DNA of 64,000 nt from Mesorhizobium koreense (GTDB lineage Bacteria; Pseudomonadota; Alphaproteobacteria; Rhizobiales; Rhizobiaceae): assembly GCF_031656215.1 (NCBI RefSeq), contig NZ_CP134228.1, forward strand, positions 1,612,001 to 1,676,000. The letters run 5' to 3'. The stretch's first letter is position 1. Each line of letters starts with the position of its first letter. Made by a program: the position numbers and the translations under genes. A model generated the notes under the pieces. That model saw only the letters and a program-made list of their open reading frames with translations, made no database searches and was not told where the DNA came from. Of this stretch, positions 1 to 9,921 are shown one piece after another.

Positions 1-1
1 C

Positions 2-568
2 CCGCGCTTCTCGCCCGACGGCCAGAAAGTCATCATGAGCCTGTTGCGCGACGACGGCAATTCCAACATCTTCACCCTGGATCTGAGGAGCCGCAACACG
101 ACGCGGCTGACCACGGCGGATGCGATCGATACGTCGCCCTCCTATTCGCCCGACGGAACCCAGATCACCTTCACCTCGGATCGTGGCGGCGGCACGGGGC
201 ACTCGCAGATCTACGTCATGGGCGCCGACGGCTCCAACCAGCATCGCATTTCCTTCGGTAACGGCAGCTATTCAACGCCGGTGTGGTCGCCGCGCGGGGA
301 TTTGATCGCCTTCACCAAGCAGACCGGCGGCGAATTCCAGATCGGCGTCATGCGAGCGGACGGCTCGGGCGAGCGTATCCTGTCCTCCGCCTTCCAGGAG
401 GAGGGACCGACCTGGGCGCCGAACGGACGTGTCCTGATGTTCTTCAGCGCGGCGGCAGGCGCAGCCGGCCCCAAACTGCACACGATCGACCTGACGGGTC
501 GCAACGAGCAGGAGGTCCCCACGCCGAACTTCGCGTCGGACCCCGCCTGGTCGCCGCTCCTCGAATAG
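2..568 (+). CDS. tolB: TolB, C-terminal part (5' truncated by window edge)
   Basis: This is the C-terminal part of the periplasmic beta-propeller protein TolB, which docks on Pal and links the inner-membrane TolQRA motor to the outer membrane. The frame is open at the left edge, so the start lies outside the window. About 188 residues show repeating propeller blades with the pattern SPDG...I.F.SDR followed by IYVMGADGS, repeated as SPRG.LIAFT, W.PNGRVL and DPAWSPLL. The next genes are pal and ybgF on the same strand, the standard Tol-Pal order, which supports the call. The 226 bp before pal could hold a separate pal promoter. Confidence 0.93.
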   Translation, partial: PRFSPDGQKVIMSLLRDDGNSNIFTLDLRSRNTTRLTTADAIDTSPSYSPDGTQITFTSDRGGGTGHSQIYVMGADGSNQHRISFGNGSYSTPVWSPRGDLIAFTKQTGGEFQIGVMRADGSGERILSSAFQEEGPTWAPNGRVLMFFSAAAGAAGPKLHTIDLTGRNEQEVPTPNFASDPAWSPLLE

Positions 569-794
569 AAGGGATGGAAGGATTTCGGGTACGATCCATG
601 CATGGCCGCGTTTCCGCCGCATTTTCGCATAGGTTGCAGCCAGACCGGCAGCGGGACGGTCGTGCCCGAAAAACCTTCTTGCCTGAAAAATCTGGTCGAA
701 ACGAAAGATTAACCCTGTTTCTTGAACGCCGGTTAACCGCGATTTGGTTACTGATTGCTCAATGAAACCCCGCAAATGCGAAGGAGTGGCGGTC

Positions 795-1295
795 ATGCGC
801 CGTATCGCAGCCCAGATTCTCAACCCGATCGCAATCGCGCTGGTGGCCACGCTGTTGGTTGCCGGTTGCGCGTCCAAGAAGGTGCCGAACAGCGCCGCCG
901 ACCTCGGCCTTGCCGGCAACGCTACTCCGGGATCGAGCCAGGACTTCACCGTGAATGTCGGCGACCGCATCTTCTTCGATACGGATTCATCCTCGATCCG
1001 CGCCGATGCCCAGGCGACGCTCACCAAGCAGGCCCAATGGCTGAACCGCTACGGCAACTATGCCATCACGGTCGAGGGCCATGCCGACGAGCGCGGCACG
1101 CGTGAGTACAATCTGGCGCTCGGCGCCCGTCGCGCCGCCGCTACGCGCGACTTCCTCATAGCGCGCGGTGTCGGTGCCAACCGCATCAAGACGATCTCCT
1201 ACGGCAAGGAGCGGCCGGTCGCGACCTGTGACGCGCCGTCCTGCTGGAACCAGAATCGCCGCGCGGTGACGGTGCTGAACGGCGCCGGAAGCTGA
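795..1295 (+). CDS. pal: Peptidoglycan-associated lipoprotein Pal
   Basis: Pal anchors the outer membrane to peptidoglycan and is the partner of TolB. I chose the ATG at 795 because AAGGAG (781-786) sits 8 bp upstream and it gives a short lipoprotein signal with lipobox LVAG-C; an in-frame start at 744 would add residues that spoil the signal. The protein has 166 residues. The OmpA_C domain fills the C-terminal two thirds, with the motifs FDTDSSSI, VEGHADERGT and ALGARRAAATRDFL that form the diaminopimelate-binding pocket. A hairpin terminator follows 40 bp after the stop. Family and context agree, so confidence is high. Confidence 0.97.
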   Translation: MRRIAAQILNPIAIALVATLLVAGCASKKVPNSAADLGLAGNATPGSSQDFTVNVGDRIFFDTDSSSIRADAQATLTKQAQWLNRYGNYAITVEGHADERGTREYNLALGARRAAATRDFLIARGVGANRIKTISYGKERPVATCDAPSCWNQNRRAVTVLNGAGS

Positions 1296-1335
1296 TTCGC
1301 CCCATCCGAGGCAAAAAAGCCACACTCGTCGAGGG

Positions 1336-1361
1336 AAAAAGCGGCCATGCGCCGCTTTTTT
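1336..1361 (+). terminator. Rho-independent terminator after pal
   Basis: A perfect 10-bp stem (AAAAAGCGGC at 1336-1345 pairing with 1351-1360) encloses a 5-base loop and ends in a run of T. It lies 40 bp after the pal stop. Because the stem starts with A and ends with T it could act on both strands, but the nearby genes all run to the right. Confidence 0.8.
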
Positions 1362-1462
1362 CCGTTTGGCCGGGCATTATCAAATTTTGGCCGAACTGGA
1401 GGCCATGATAAGGGCCTATGGCGGGCGGGGGAACGTCCGCGCAACAGCGCAATGAGAGACAG

Positions 1463-2503
1463 ATGCACCTTAAGACAATAATCGGCTGCGCGGTGCTGGT
1501 GCCGCTGACCTATGCCAGCCCCCTTCTTGCCCAGGAAAATGCCGGCCGGACGGCGGCCGAGATGCCGTCAACGCTTCTGGCGTTCAACGTTCCGGGACTG
1601 GAGACGGCTCGGCGCGCGGCCCCACGAAACACCGTTACGCTGGCACAGGCGGTGGAGCCCCAGGTCAACGATCTGCAGGAGCAGGTCAGGAAGTTGAACG
1701 GGAAGGTCGAGGAACTCAACTTCCAGATCATCCAGATGCAGGACCAGATGCGCAAGCAGCAGCAGGACAACGAGTTCCGCTTCGAGCAGCTCGAGAAGAA
1801 GCGCACGGACGCCGGCGCGGATGCCGGCACCGATGTCGCCCGTTCCGATACGGGCGCCAATGCCGGCCGCGTCGGGCGGGACGCTGGGTCTTCCAGCGGG
1901 GACGTCAAAAGCATCATCGATGCGTCCGGCGACACATCCGGCGGTTCCGTGGCGAGCGGCAATCCGGATGATGAAAAGCTCGGTGCGCCGCCCAGGAATT
2001 TCGGCACGATCAAGTTCGACGCCAAGGGCAATCCCGTAGGCGAGACGATCGCGCCGGGCGCGGCCTCGCCCGGCAGCGCTAGCCGGGACGGCACGGTGGT
2101 GGCCGCGCTTCCCGCTACCGACGATCCCGAGGAACTCTATCGCAACTCCTATCAGTTGATCCTTTCGGGAGACTACAAGGCGGCGGAAACAGGCTTCCGC
2201 GAGCACATCAAGCGCTATCCCAACGACCAGAGGGCGGCCGACGCGCATTTCTGGCTTGGCGAGGCGTTGCTTGGACAGGACAGGTATCGTGACGCCGCGC
2301 AGGTGTTCCTCGACGCCAACAAGGCCTACCCGAAATCCAAGAAGGCACCCGACATGCTGCTCAAGCTCGGCGTTTCGCTTTCCGCGATGAACCAGCGCGA
2401 GGTCGCCTGCGGCACCTATCACTCGATCGGAGAGCGTTATCCGCGCGCTTCGGCAGCGCTCAAGGACCGCGTCAAGCAGGAAGAGGCGCTCGCGGGGTGC
2501 TAG
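1463..2503 (+). CDS. ybgF: Tol-Pal system protein YbgF / CpoB
   Basis: Periplasmic coordinator of cell-wall synthesis with outer-membrane constriction, the last member of the tol-pal cluster. The ATG at 1463 is preceded by GAGAGA and opens a Sec signal (MHLKTIIGCAVLVPL, probable cleavage after SPLLA). Of 346 residues, roughly 60-110 form a Gln/Glu-rich coiled coil (VNDLQEQVRKLNGKVEELN), which in this family gives trimerisation. An Ala/Gly/Asp-rich linker follows to about residue 220, and the last 120 residues carry TPR repeats (ELYRNSYQLILSGDY, ADAHFWLGEALL, APDMLLKLGVSL). The reading frame overlaps tilS by 7 bp, suggesting translational coupling. Confidence 0.93.
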   Translation: MHLKTIIGCAVLVPLTYASPLLAQENAGRTAAEMPSTLLAFNVPGLETARRAAPRNTVTLAQAVEPQVNDLQEQVRKLNGKVEELNFQIIQMQDQMRKQQQDNEFRFEQLEKKRTDAGADAGTDVARSDTGANAGRVGRDAGSSSGDVKSIIDASGDTSGGSVASGNPDDEKLGAPPRNFGTIKFDAKGNPVGETIAPGAASPGSASRDGTVVAALPATDDPEELYRNSYQLILSGDYKAAETGFREHIKRYPNDQRAADAHFWLGEALLGQDRYRDAAQVFLDANKAYPKSKKAPDMLLKLGVSLSAMNQREVACGTYHSIGERYPRASAALKDRVKQEEALAGC

Positions 2504-3828
2504 ACAGTCCGGGCAGGGCGGCTCGCGCGGCCTCGTTCTCGAGGATCGATTTTTCCGGTTGCCGTACGGTAGTTGCCGCCGTTTCCGGCGGAGGCGACTC
2601 GCTTGCGCTTCTGTTTCTGCTCAAGGAACATCTCGCCCGGCACGAACCGGGGATCGAGCCTGTCGCGGTGACGGTCGATCACGGCATCCGGCCCGAGGCG
2701 GCGGCGGAGGCGTGCGCGGTTGCTGCACTTTGCGGGGATATCGGCGTTTCCCATCGGACAATGCGCTGGGAGGGGGAAAAGCCCACGGCCGGGATGCAGC
2801 AAGCGGCGCGCGAAGCGCGCTACGCGCTCCTGGCGGAGGCCGCAAGGGAAGCCGGGGCCGGCCTTATCCTCACCGGCCACACGCTGGACGATCAACTCGA
2901 AACATTTGCCATGCGCAAACGGCGTGGCGACGGCCGCGGCCTTGCCGGTATTGCGCCGGCGACGCTCTATGACGGCCGCTTGTGGATCGCGCGTCCCCTG
3001 CTCGACGTGCGGCGGGAGGAATTGCGCTCCTTTCTGCGGGCGAGAGGCGTTGCCTGGCACGAGGATCCCTCGAACAAGGATCCGAAATACGAGCGGGCTC
3101 GTGTGCGCTCGCTTCTCGCCGATCGGTCCAATCCCGGCGCCCATGAAAGATCGATCGATGAAATCCGTCATGCGGCGGCGGAGCGCATCAGGGTGGGGAT
3201 GGACGCGGCGGCGTTGATCCGGCTGCATGCGCGGAGGGTTTCGTCCGGCCTCTATCGGCTGGATCGTGGATTCGCAGACGTCGGGGAAAGGGATGCCGCC
3301 GTCTATGCGCTGCGCATCCTGCTGGCCGTCGTCGGCGGACGGCCGCAATTGCCGGATGCGCCGCGTACGGCAGCCCTCCTCCAGCTTCTCTCGACGCCGA
3401 ACGCGCGCGCCACTTTGTCGCGCAGCGTCATCGAAGCGCGGGAGGACGGGCTCTACCTGCGTCGTGAATTGCGCGGCCTCCCGCCTGCCGGCGTGGCAAG
3501 GTCCGGCGAAATCTGGGACGGCCGTTACCGTATCGGGGCCGGGATGGCGCAGGACGTCGAGATCGCCCCCTTCGGCAAGGAAGCCGCCGAGGCGTGGGCT
3601 CCTTCGGACGATGGCGACAAGCCCGCTCTTTTTCGCGCCGCGCTTGCCGCCGAACCGGCCCTGTTGCACGGAGCCGAATGCCTCGGCCATGCACCGGCAA
3701 CGCCGGTCGCGGGGCCTTGGGCGCGATTTCTTCCCTGCTTCGATCTGGCCCCTGCCATCGCGGTGGCGGAACTCACCGGCGGCGCCCCGCTTCCGGCCGT
3801 GCCGGTGACTTCGGAACTGGCCCAATGA
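2497..3828 (+). CDS. tilS: tRNA(Ile)-lysidine synthetase TilS
   Basis: TilS modifies C34 of the CAU-anticodon tRNA-Ile to lysidine in an ATP-dependent reaction, so that it reads AUA; it is essential in most bacteria. The GTG at 2497 overlaps the end of ybgF. The N-terminal PP-loop is clear (AVSGGGDSLALL near residues 28-39), with LTGHTLDDQLETF and the conserved EDPSNKDPKYERARVR segment further on. The C-terminal third (about residues 250-443) is diverged, as is usual for alphaproteobacterial TilS. The position directly upstream of ftsH is widely conserved. The start codon is the least certain part. Confidence 0.93.
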   Translation: MLDSPGRAARAASFSRIDFSGCRTVVAAVSGGGDSLALLFLLKEHLARHEPGIEPVAVTVDHGIRPEAAAEACAVAALCGDIGVSHRTMRWEGEKPTAGMQQAAREARYALLAEAAREAGAGLILTGHTLDDQLETFAMRKRRGDGRGLAGIAPATLYDGRLWIARPLLDVRREELRSFLRARGVAWHEDPSNKDPKYERARVRSLLADRSNPGAHERSIDEIRHAAAERIRVGMDAAALIRLHARRVSSGLYRLDRGFADVGERDAAVYALRILLAVVGGRPQLPDAPRTAALLQLLSTPNARATLSRSVIEAREDGLYLRRELRGLPPAGVARSGEIWDGRYRIGAGMAQDVEIAPFGKEAAEAWAPSDDGDKPALFRAALAAEPALLHGAECLGHAPATPVAGPWARFLPCFDLAPAIAVAELTGGAPLPAVPVTSELAQ

Positions 3829-3866
3829 GGAGTACTGAAAGCCTTAACGGGAACGAAGGGATGTGC

Positions 3867-3895
3867 TTGGCATTGTATCGCCATATCCCTATGTT
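3867..3895 (+). promoter_or_regulatory. Probable sigma-70 type promoter of ftsH
   Basis: TTGGCA (3867-3872) and TATGTT (3890-3895) are separated by 17 bp and lie about 57 bp upstream of the ftsH start codon, in the 123-bp gap after tilS. Spacing and consensus match are good, but no start site is known. Confidence 0.5.
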
Positions 3896-3951
3896 AGAGG
3901 CACACTCTGGATGGATGGGTGCTTCCTCCCAAGACACCCACGGGACCCAAT

Positions 3952-5889
<1,938 letters not shown>

Positions 5890-5905
5890 TTTTCCTTATC
5901 GTACG

Positions 5906-5940
5906 AAAAGCGCCGCCGAGGATTTTCGGCGGCGTTTTTG
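5906..5940 (+). terminator. Rho-independent terminator after ftsH
   Basis: The GC stem CGCCGCCGA (5911-5919) pairs perfectly with 5926-5934 across a 6-base loop. It is flanked by an A-rich 5' side (5906-5909) and a T5 run (5935-5939), about 20 bp beyond the ftsH stop. Confidence 0.85.
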
Positions 5941-5954
5941 TTTGACTAGATGTT

Positions 5955-6089
5955 CCCCCACTCCGTCCGCTCCGCGGCCACCTCTCCCCCATATTCATGG
6001 GTAGAGGAAAGGAGCCAAGCTGTGCGGCCGGCGCTTCCTCTACCCCGTCGAGCGGGGGAGAGGTGGCCGCGAAGCGGACGGAGTGGGGG
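5955..6089. repeat. Long nested palindromic intergenic element
   Basis: The outer arms are 36 bp each (5955-5990 and 6054-6089) and are reverse complements with one mismatch; they begin CCCCCACTCCGTCCGC and end CACCTCTCCCCC. Inside, GGTAGAGGAA (about 6000-6009) pairs with TTCCTCTACC (6035-6044), so the whole 135 bp can fold into one long hairpin. It sits between the convergent ftsH and amidase genes. The outer-arm sequence resembles palindromic repeats I recall as frequent in rhizobial genomes; that resemblance is from memory and was not checked. Confidence 0.8.
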
Positions 6090-6140
6090 TCGAACCTCGC
6101 GTGCGCTGTTGCCCTGCTATCGAAGGAAGCACATCTGTGC

Positions 6141-7619
6141 TCATCCGCGCTGCCCCGCCGGCTTCGGATCGATCGGCACCCTGCCTCGGAAGCCCACTGC
6201 ATCCTCGATCGCCTTCGCCACCGCGAGAAGCTTCGCCTCGCCGCGCGGCGGGCCGATCAACTGGATCCCGACCGGCATGCCGGAGCGGGTGAAGCCGGCA
6301 GGCAGCGACAGCGCCGGCAGCGCGGTCGTGGTGGCGAGGAAGGAAAAGCGCAGCCAGTCGACATAGTCCGCGACCGGCTTTCCGGCGACCTCGCTCGGAT
6401 ATTCCTGCTCGACAAGCGTCGGCTCCAGTCCGACGACGGCGCAGGCGAGTACGTCGTAGGTTTCGAGGAAGGCCCGCATCCTGTCGTAGAGTACCGAGCG
6501 GTGGATCTGCGCGTCGTAGATGCGCGACGGCGTCAGCGTCTCACCGAGGCCGATATTCTCGGCGAGCGTGCGCTTGAAATGCTTGCGCACATGTTCGGGC
6601 GAGCGGCCCGTCCCGGCGCCCCACACCATGGCGCGCAGCGTCACATAGGTTTCGTAGAGGCCGGAAAGGTCAGGACATGCTTCCTCGACCGTAGCCCCGT
6701 TCTTCCCGGCCTTTACCAGCGCCGAGCGCATGACCGCATCGATCTCCTTTTCGACCGGGGCAAGGCCCCCCTGATCGGGCGCATAGGCGATACGTATCTT
6801 GGGCGTGGCGCGGCGAACCGCTTCCTGGAAGGGCTCGCGCGGCGCCTCCAATGAAAGCATCTGGCGCGGATCGAAGCCCGCCATGGCGTCGAGGAAAAGT
6901 GCCACATCCATCACCGTGCGCGCCATCGGTCCCTGCACGCTTTCCATGGAGAAAGCGTTGGTCGGGCTGCCGCCGCCGGCGCGGCCCGGCGTCGGTCGCA
7001 GGCCGACGATGCCGCAATAGGCAGCCGGCGTGCGCAGCGAGCCGCCGAGGTCGGAGCCGTGGCTGAGCCACGTCTCGCCGATTGCAAGCGCCGCTGCCGC
7101 GCCGCCGGACGAGCCGCCGACGCTTTTGCTGTTATCCCATGGGTTGCGGGTCATGCCGAAGACGGCGTTGAAGGTGTTGGCGCCGGCGCCCATCTCCGGC
7201 GTGTTGGTCTTGCCGACGACGATGCCGCCGCGCGCTTCGAGTTTTTCCACCAGCGGGTCGCTCGCGTCGGGGATAAAATCCTTGTAGCCGAGCGTACCGA
7301 AAGTCGTGCGCACGCCCTTCACCGGCGTCAGATCCTTGATGCCGATCGGCAGGCCGCCGAGCCAGCCTGGTTCGTTTCCGTTCCTGCTGCGGTTTGCCGC
7401 CACTTCCTTTACCGCCGCGCGGGCGTGTTCCTCGCAGAGCGTCGGCATGGCGTTGATTGTAGGCTCGACCTCGGCGATGCGGGCGAAGGCTGCGTCGAGC
7501 AATTCTTCCGGCGACACCTCGCCCTTTTTCAGGAGCGCCACGGCCTCGTGCGCCTCCAGACGACAAAGCTCCGGGCCGCTGTAGGTAGCCGAAATCGCCG
7601 CGTCGCTGTTCTGGTCCAT
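6141..7619 (-). CDS. Amidase-signature family hydrolase (GatA-like fold)
   Basis: Amide hydrolase of the amidase-signature family, 492 residues. The ATG at 7619 has GGGAGA just upstream on the minus strand; the longer frame from 7661 lacks a site. The Ser-cisSer-Lys triad is visible: K95 in GIKDLTP, the cis-serine in GGSSGG (170-171) and the nucleophile in GSDLGGSLR (S194). It is not GatA of the tRNA amidotransferase: no gatC or gatB neighbours it, and the C-terminal part matches the broader amidase group (LPAGFTRSGMPVGIQLIGPP). The substrate cannot be read from sequence. It is divergent from the oxygenase gene, with 190 bp between their start codons that must hold both promoters. Confidence 0.88.
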   Translation of the reverse strand: MDQNSDAAISATYSGPELCRLEAHEAVALLKKGEVSPEELLDAAFARIAEVEPTINAMPTLCEEHARAAVKEVAANRSRNGNEPGWLGGLPIGIKDLTPVKGVRTTFGTLGYKDFIPDASDPLVEKLEARGGIVVGKTNTPEMGAGANTFNAVFGMTRNPWDNSKSVGGSSGGAAAALAIGETWLSHGSDLGGSLRTPAAYCGIVGLRPTPGRAGGGSPTNAFSMESVQGPMARTVMDVALFLDAMAGFDPRQMLSLEAPREPFQEAVRRATPKIRIAYAPDQGGLAPVEKEIDAVMRSALVKAGKNGATVEEACPDLSGLYETYVTLRAMVWGAGTGRSPEHVRKHFKRTLAENIGLGETLTPSRIYDAQIHRSVLYDRMRAFLETYDVLACAVVGLEPTLVEQEYPSEVAGKPVADYVDWLRFSFLATTTALPALSLPAGFTRSGMPVGIQLIGPPRGEAKLLAVAKAIEDAVGFRGRVPIDPKPAGQRG

Positions 7620-7809
7620 CCTGTCGTCTCCCTTGCGGCCCGGCTGTTGCGGACAAGCCATCTTTCTTCCGTCAGAGAAACCATTCCCACGACGGTCGCG
7701 TCAACGCCGAATGTCGACGCCGCGGTGCGTGGCCCGCAGGCTCGGCGGTTCTGTGCCCTTCACGGGAAGCCGGGACGGATGCAGGATCAGGCGAACGAGG
7801 ATCCCGGAA

Positions 7810-8826
7810 ATGATCATACCGCGTATTGACATCGCTCCACTCTTCGGCTCGCCGACGGCCGCACGGGATGCCGCCGACCGCGCGGTCATGGATGCCGCTT
7901 CGACCAGCGGCTTCATGACCATCACCGGCTTTCGCGGGGCGGATATGCTGGCGCCGGAGAACCGGCGTCGGCTGCTCGCCATCTTCTCATTGCCGGAAGA
8001 GGAAAAGCACAGATTGTGGCGCTGGAATTTCGACCATTCGCGGCCGAACGTCTATCGCGGATGGTATCCCCTGCAGAAGGGGACGCTGTCGCAGAAGGAA
8101 GGCATCGACATGGGCCCCGACCTCGCGCACGGGCCGGCGCGCATTCGCACCGACGATCCGCTTTCCGAGGAAACACCGCTGCCGCCGGAGGAAGCCGTGC
8201 CCGGCTGGCGCGACCTGGCAGCCGCCTATTATCGCGCCATGGAAGAGACGGGGGCGGCCGTCATGCGCTCGCTGGCGCGAGGGCTGGGCTTGAAGGAGAC
8301 CGTTTTCGACGCCGCTTTCAAGAGTGGCGTCTCGACGCTCAGGCTCGCGCGCTATCCCTTCCTGCCGGAGGTGGAGGCAGAGCGTCCGGAGGAGCATTTC
8401 GTCGTCCATGCCGGCAAGCGCCGGGCGCTGGTCGGCGGGGCGCATGTCGATTCAGGCTTCGTCACGCTTCTGGCGCAGGACGGCGTCGAGGGATTGCAGG
8501 CGCAGGCACATTCGGGCGAGTGGATCGACGTGCCTCCGGTCGAAGGGACGCTTGCGGTCAATTTCGGCAAGCTTCTGGAGCGCTGGACAGGGGGACAGGT
8601 GCGGGCCACGCTGCACCGGGTCGTTTCGCCGGGTCGGGAGAGGTTCTCCATACCGTTCTTCTACGAACCTGCGGCGGAAGCCGAGATCGCGCCGCTGCCG
8701 ATCGAGGGCGCGGCGCCGTTCGAGCCGTTCCTCTATGGCGACCATGTCTGGGAAGTATCGACCAATTTCGTCGAACTGCGCGGCGTCAAGCATCTCCGGC
8801 AACCGCGCCGGCGGGTCGCTTCGTGA
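7810..8826 (+). CDS. Isopenicillin-N-synthase-like 2-oxoglutarate/Fe(II) oxygenase
   Basis: Non-haem iron oxygenase of the IPNS-like family, 338 residues from the ATG at 7810 (GAGG 9 bp upstream). The N-terminal DIOX_N-like part (IPRIDIAPLFG) and the C-terminal jelly-roll are both present. The iron ligands are H212 and D214 (HVDSGFVTLL) and H269 (TLHRVV), followed by the co-substrate motif R278-F-S280. Bacterial members act on varied small molecules, so no substrate is assigned. It is divergent from the amidase, and a joint role in degrading one compound is possible but unproven. Confidence 0.85.
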   Translation: MIIPRIDIAPLFGSPTAARDAADRAVMDAASTSGFMTITGFRGADMLAPENRRRLLAIFSLPEEEKHRLWRWNFDHSRPNVYRGWYPLQKGTLSQKEGIDMGPDLAHGPARIRTDDPLSEETPLPPEEAVPGWRDLAAAYYRAMEETGAAVMRSLARGLGLKETVFDAAFKSGVSTLRLARYPFLPEVEAERPEEHFVVHAGKRRALVGGAHVDSGFVTLLAQDGVEGLQAQAHSGEWIDVPPVEGTLAVNFGKLLERWTGGQVRATLHRVVSPGRERFSIPFFYEPAAEAEIAPLPIEGAAPFEPFLYGDHVWEVSTNFVELRGVKHLRQPRRRVAS

Positions 8827-8982
8827 CGGGTTTCCGCCCGGTCGTGAACTGATACATCGACACGTCCGCGCCGACCGTTCCGATCATCGAGCAGGACATT
8901 TTTTCGACCCCAAAGGAGGCCTGCGGGGCTTTGTGCTTTTGGGGAGCAACCGGCTTTCCGACTCATTGACCGGCCTTAAAAC

Positions 8983-8998
8983 AAAGGTACGTGCCTTA
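8983..8998. promoter_or_regulatory. Upstream imperfect operator-like palindrome of the arsR unit
   Basis: AAAGGTACGTGCCTTA shares 12 of 16 positions with the core of the perfect palindrome at 9030-9047. Its centre lies 48 bp from the centre of the second site. Together they bracket a possible promoter (TTGACC at 9005-9010, TATAGT-like at 9026-9031). Inferred from sequence symmetry only. Confidence 0.45.
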
Positions 8999-9029
8999 GT
9001 ATTGTTGACCTGCGGCCACGCTTGTTATA

Positions 9030-9047
9030 GTAAGGCATATGCCTTAC
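9030..9047. promoter_or_regulatory. Perfect 18-bp palindrome over the arsR start codon
   Basis: GTAAGGCATATGCCTTAC is perfectly symmetrical and contains both the TAAGG ribosome-binding segment and the ATG start (9039-9041) of the ArsR-family gene. A repressor bound here would block transcript initiation or elongation of its own gene. Autoregulation through such palindromes is typical of ArsR proteins; binding here is inferred. Confidence 0.6.
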
Positions 9048-9371
9048 CATTCTGCACCCCTCGACCTCGCCTTTCACGCTCTCAGCGATCCGACCCGCCG
9101 CGCGGTAGTATCGCGGCTGGCTGAGGGCGAGGTGCCCGTCAGCGTGCTGGCCGAGCCTTTCGACATGGCGTTGCCCTCCTTCGCCCAGCATCTCAAGGTG
9201 CTGGAGGATTGCGGACTGATCGTCAGCGAGAGGCGTGGACGCAGCCGCTGGTGCCGACTGGTTCGGGCGCGCTTCGTCGAGGCGGCGGACTGGATGGAAA
9301 CGGAGCGCCGTCGCTGGGCCGAGCGGTTGGATCGGCTGGAAGTTTACCTGGACAAAATTGAAGAGGATTAG
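9039..9371 (+). CDS. ArsR-family winged-helix transcriptional regulator
   Basis: Small DNA-binding repressor of 110 residues. The HTH is typical: LAFHALSDPTRRAVVSRLAEGEVPVSVLAEPF, then recognition segment SFAQHLKVLEDCGLI and wing SERRGRSRWCRL. There is no ELCVCDL-type metal site and only two scattered cysteines, so it is not an obvious metal sensor. It belongs to the subgroup that is co-transcribed with an SRPBCC/AHSA1 gene, which follows 7 bp later; the ribosome-binding site of that gene overlaps this stop codon. It is probably autoregulated through the palindrome that covers its start. Confidence 0.9.
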   Translation: MPYHSAPLDLAFHALSDPTRRAVVSRLAEGEVPVSVLAEPFDMALPSFAQHLKVLEDCGLIVSERRGRSRWCRLVRARFVEAADWMETERRRWAERLDRLEVYLDKIEED

Positions 9372-9378
9372 GAAGAAC

Positions 9379-9858
9379 ATGGCGAACCTGTTTGAGACCT
9401 GGTCGCTCGACCGCGAAATCGTTCTGGTCAAGCTCCTGGACCACCCACGCGACAAGGTTTTTGCCGCCTGGATGGATCCTGAGGCACTGACCCAGTGGTA
9501 CGGCCCGGCCGGCCTTGGCATCGAGAACCACGAGGCCGATATCCGCGAGGGCGGAGTGTGGCGCTTCGACATGGTGGGCGTATTCGAGGGCCGGGAGCAG
9601 CGCTTCCCGAACCTCATCCGCTTTTTGGAGATCGTGCCGAATGAGCGGATCGTGATGGACTATGGAACGCCCGACCCCAACGACCCCGACCGTTTCCGCG
9701 TCACGGTGACCTTCGATGAGCAGGCTGACGGCAAGACGGTGCTGACCATGCGCCAACTCCACCCCAGCCCCGAGCGGCGTCAAGCGGTCATCGGCTTCGG
9801 CGCTGTGGCGTACGGGCTGCAGACGCTGGATGGCCTCGCTGCCTGGCTGGACAGTTGA
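9379..9858 (+). CDS. SRPBCC / AHSA1-like ligand-binding protein
   Basis: 159-residue START-like fold protein, co-transcribed with the upstream ArsR gene. The ATG at 9379 follows GGAAGA (9371-9376). Diagnostic segments are VLVKLLDHPRDKVFAAWMDPEALTQWYGP near the N-terminus, the GGVWRFDM strand, and the closing helix near the C-terminus (GFGAVAYGLQTLDGLAAWL). In this family the helix-grip barrel binds a hydrophobic small molecule. The ArsR-SRPBCC pair is common in soil alphaproteobacteria, but its ligand is generally unknown. No catalytic residues can be assigned. Confidence 0.85.
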   Translation: MANLFETWSLDREIVLVKLLDHPRDKVFAAWMDPEALTQWYGPAGLGIENHEADIREGGVWRFDMVGVFEGREQRFPNLIRFLEIVPNERIVMDYGTPDPNDPDRFRVTVTFDEQADGKTVLTMRQLHPSPERRQAVIGFGAVAYGLQTLDGLAAWLDS

Positions 9859-9921
9859 GCGTTTGGTCGGTCAATGGCAGTTGCGCCAGTCGGCAACGGT
9901 GCGAACTGCTCTGGCGCAAGT

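Noticed and set aside
709-736. Possible CtrA site upstream of pal (two TTAA elements)
   Set aside because: The spacing is 20 bases, not the 7 of the CtrA consensus TTAA-N7-TTAA.
2500-3825. Long open frame antisense to tilS
   Set aside because: Same shadow effect; the plus strand encodes a convincing PP-loop synthetase.
3919-3951. Longer FtsH start at the GTG at 3919
   Set aside because: It adds eleven residues that separate the first membrane helix from the N-terminus and lies across the leader of the likely transcript; the ATG at 3952 matches the usual FtsH N-terminus.
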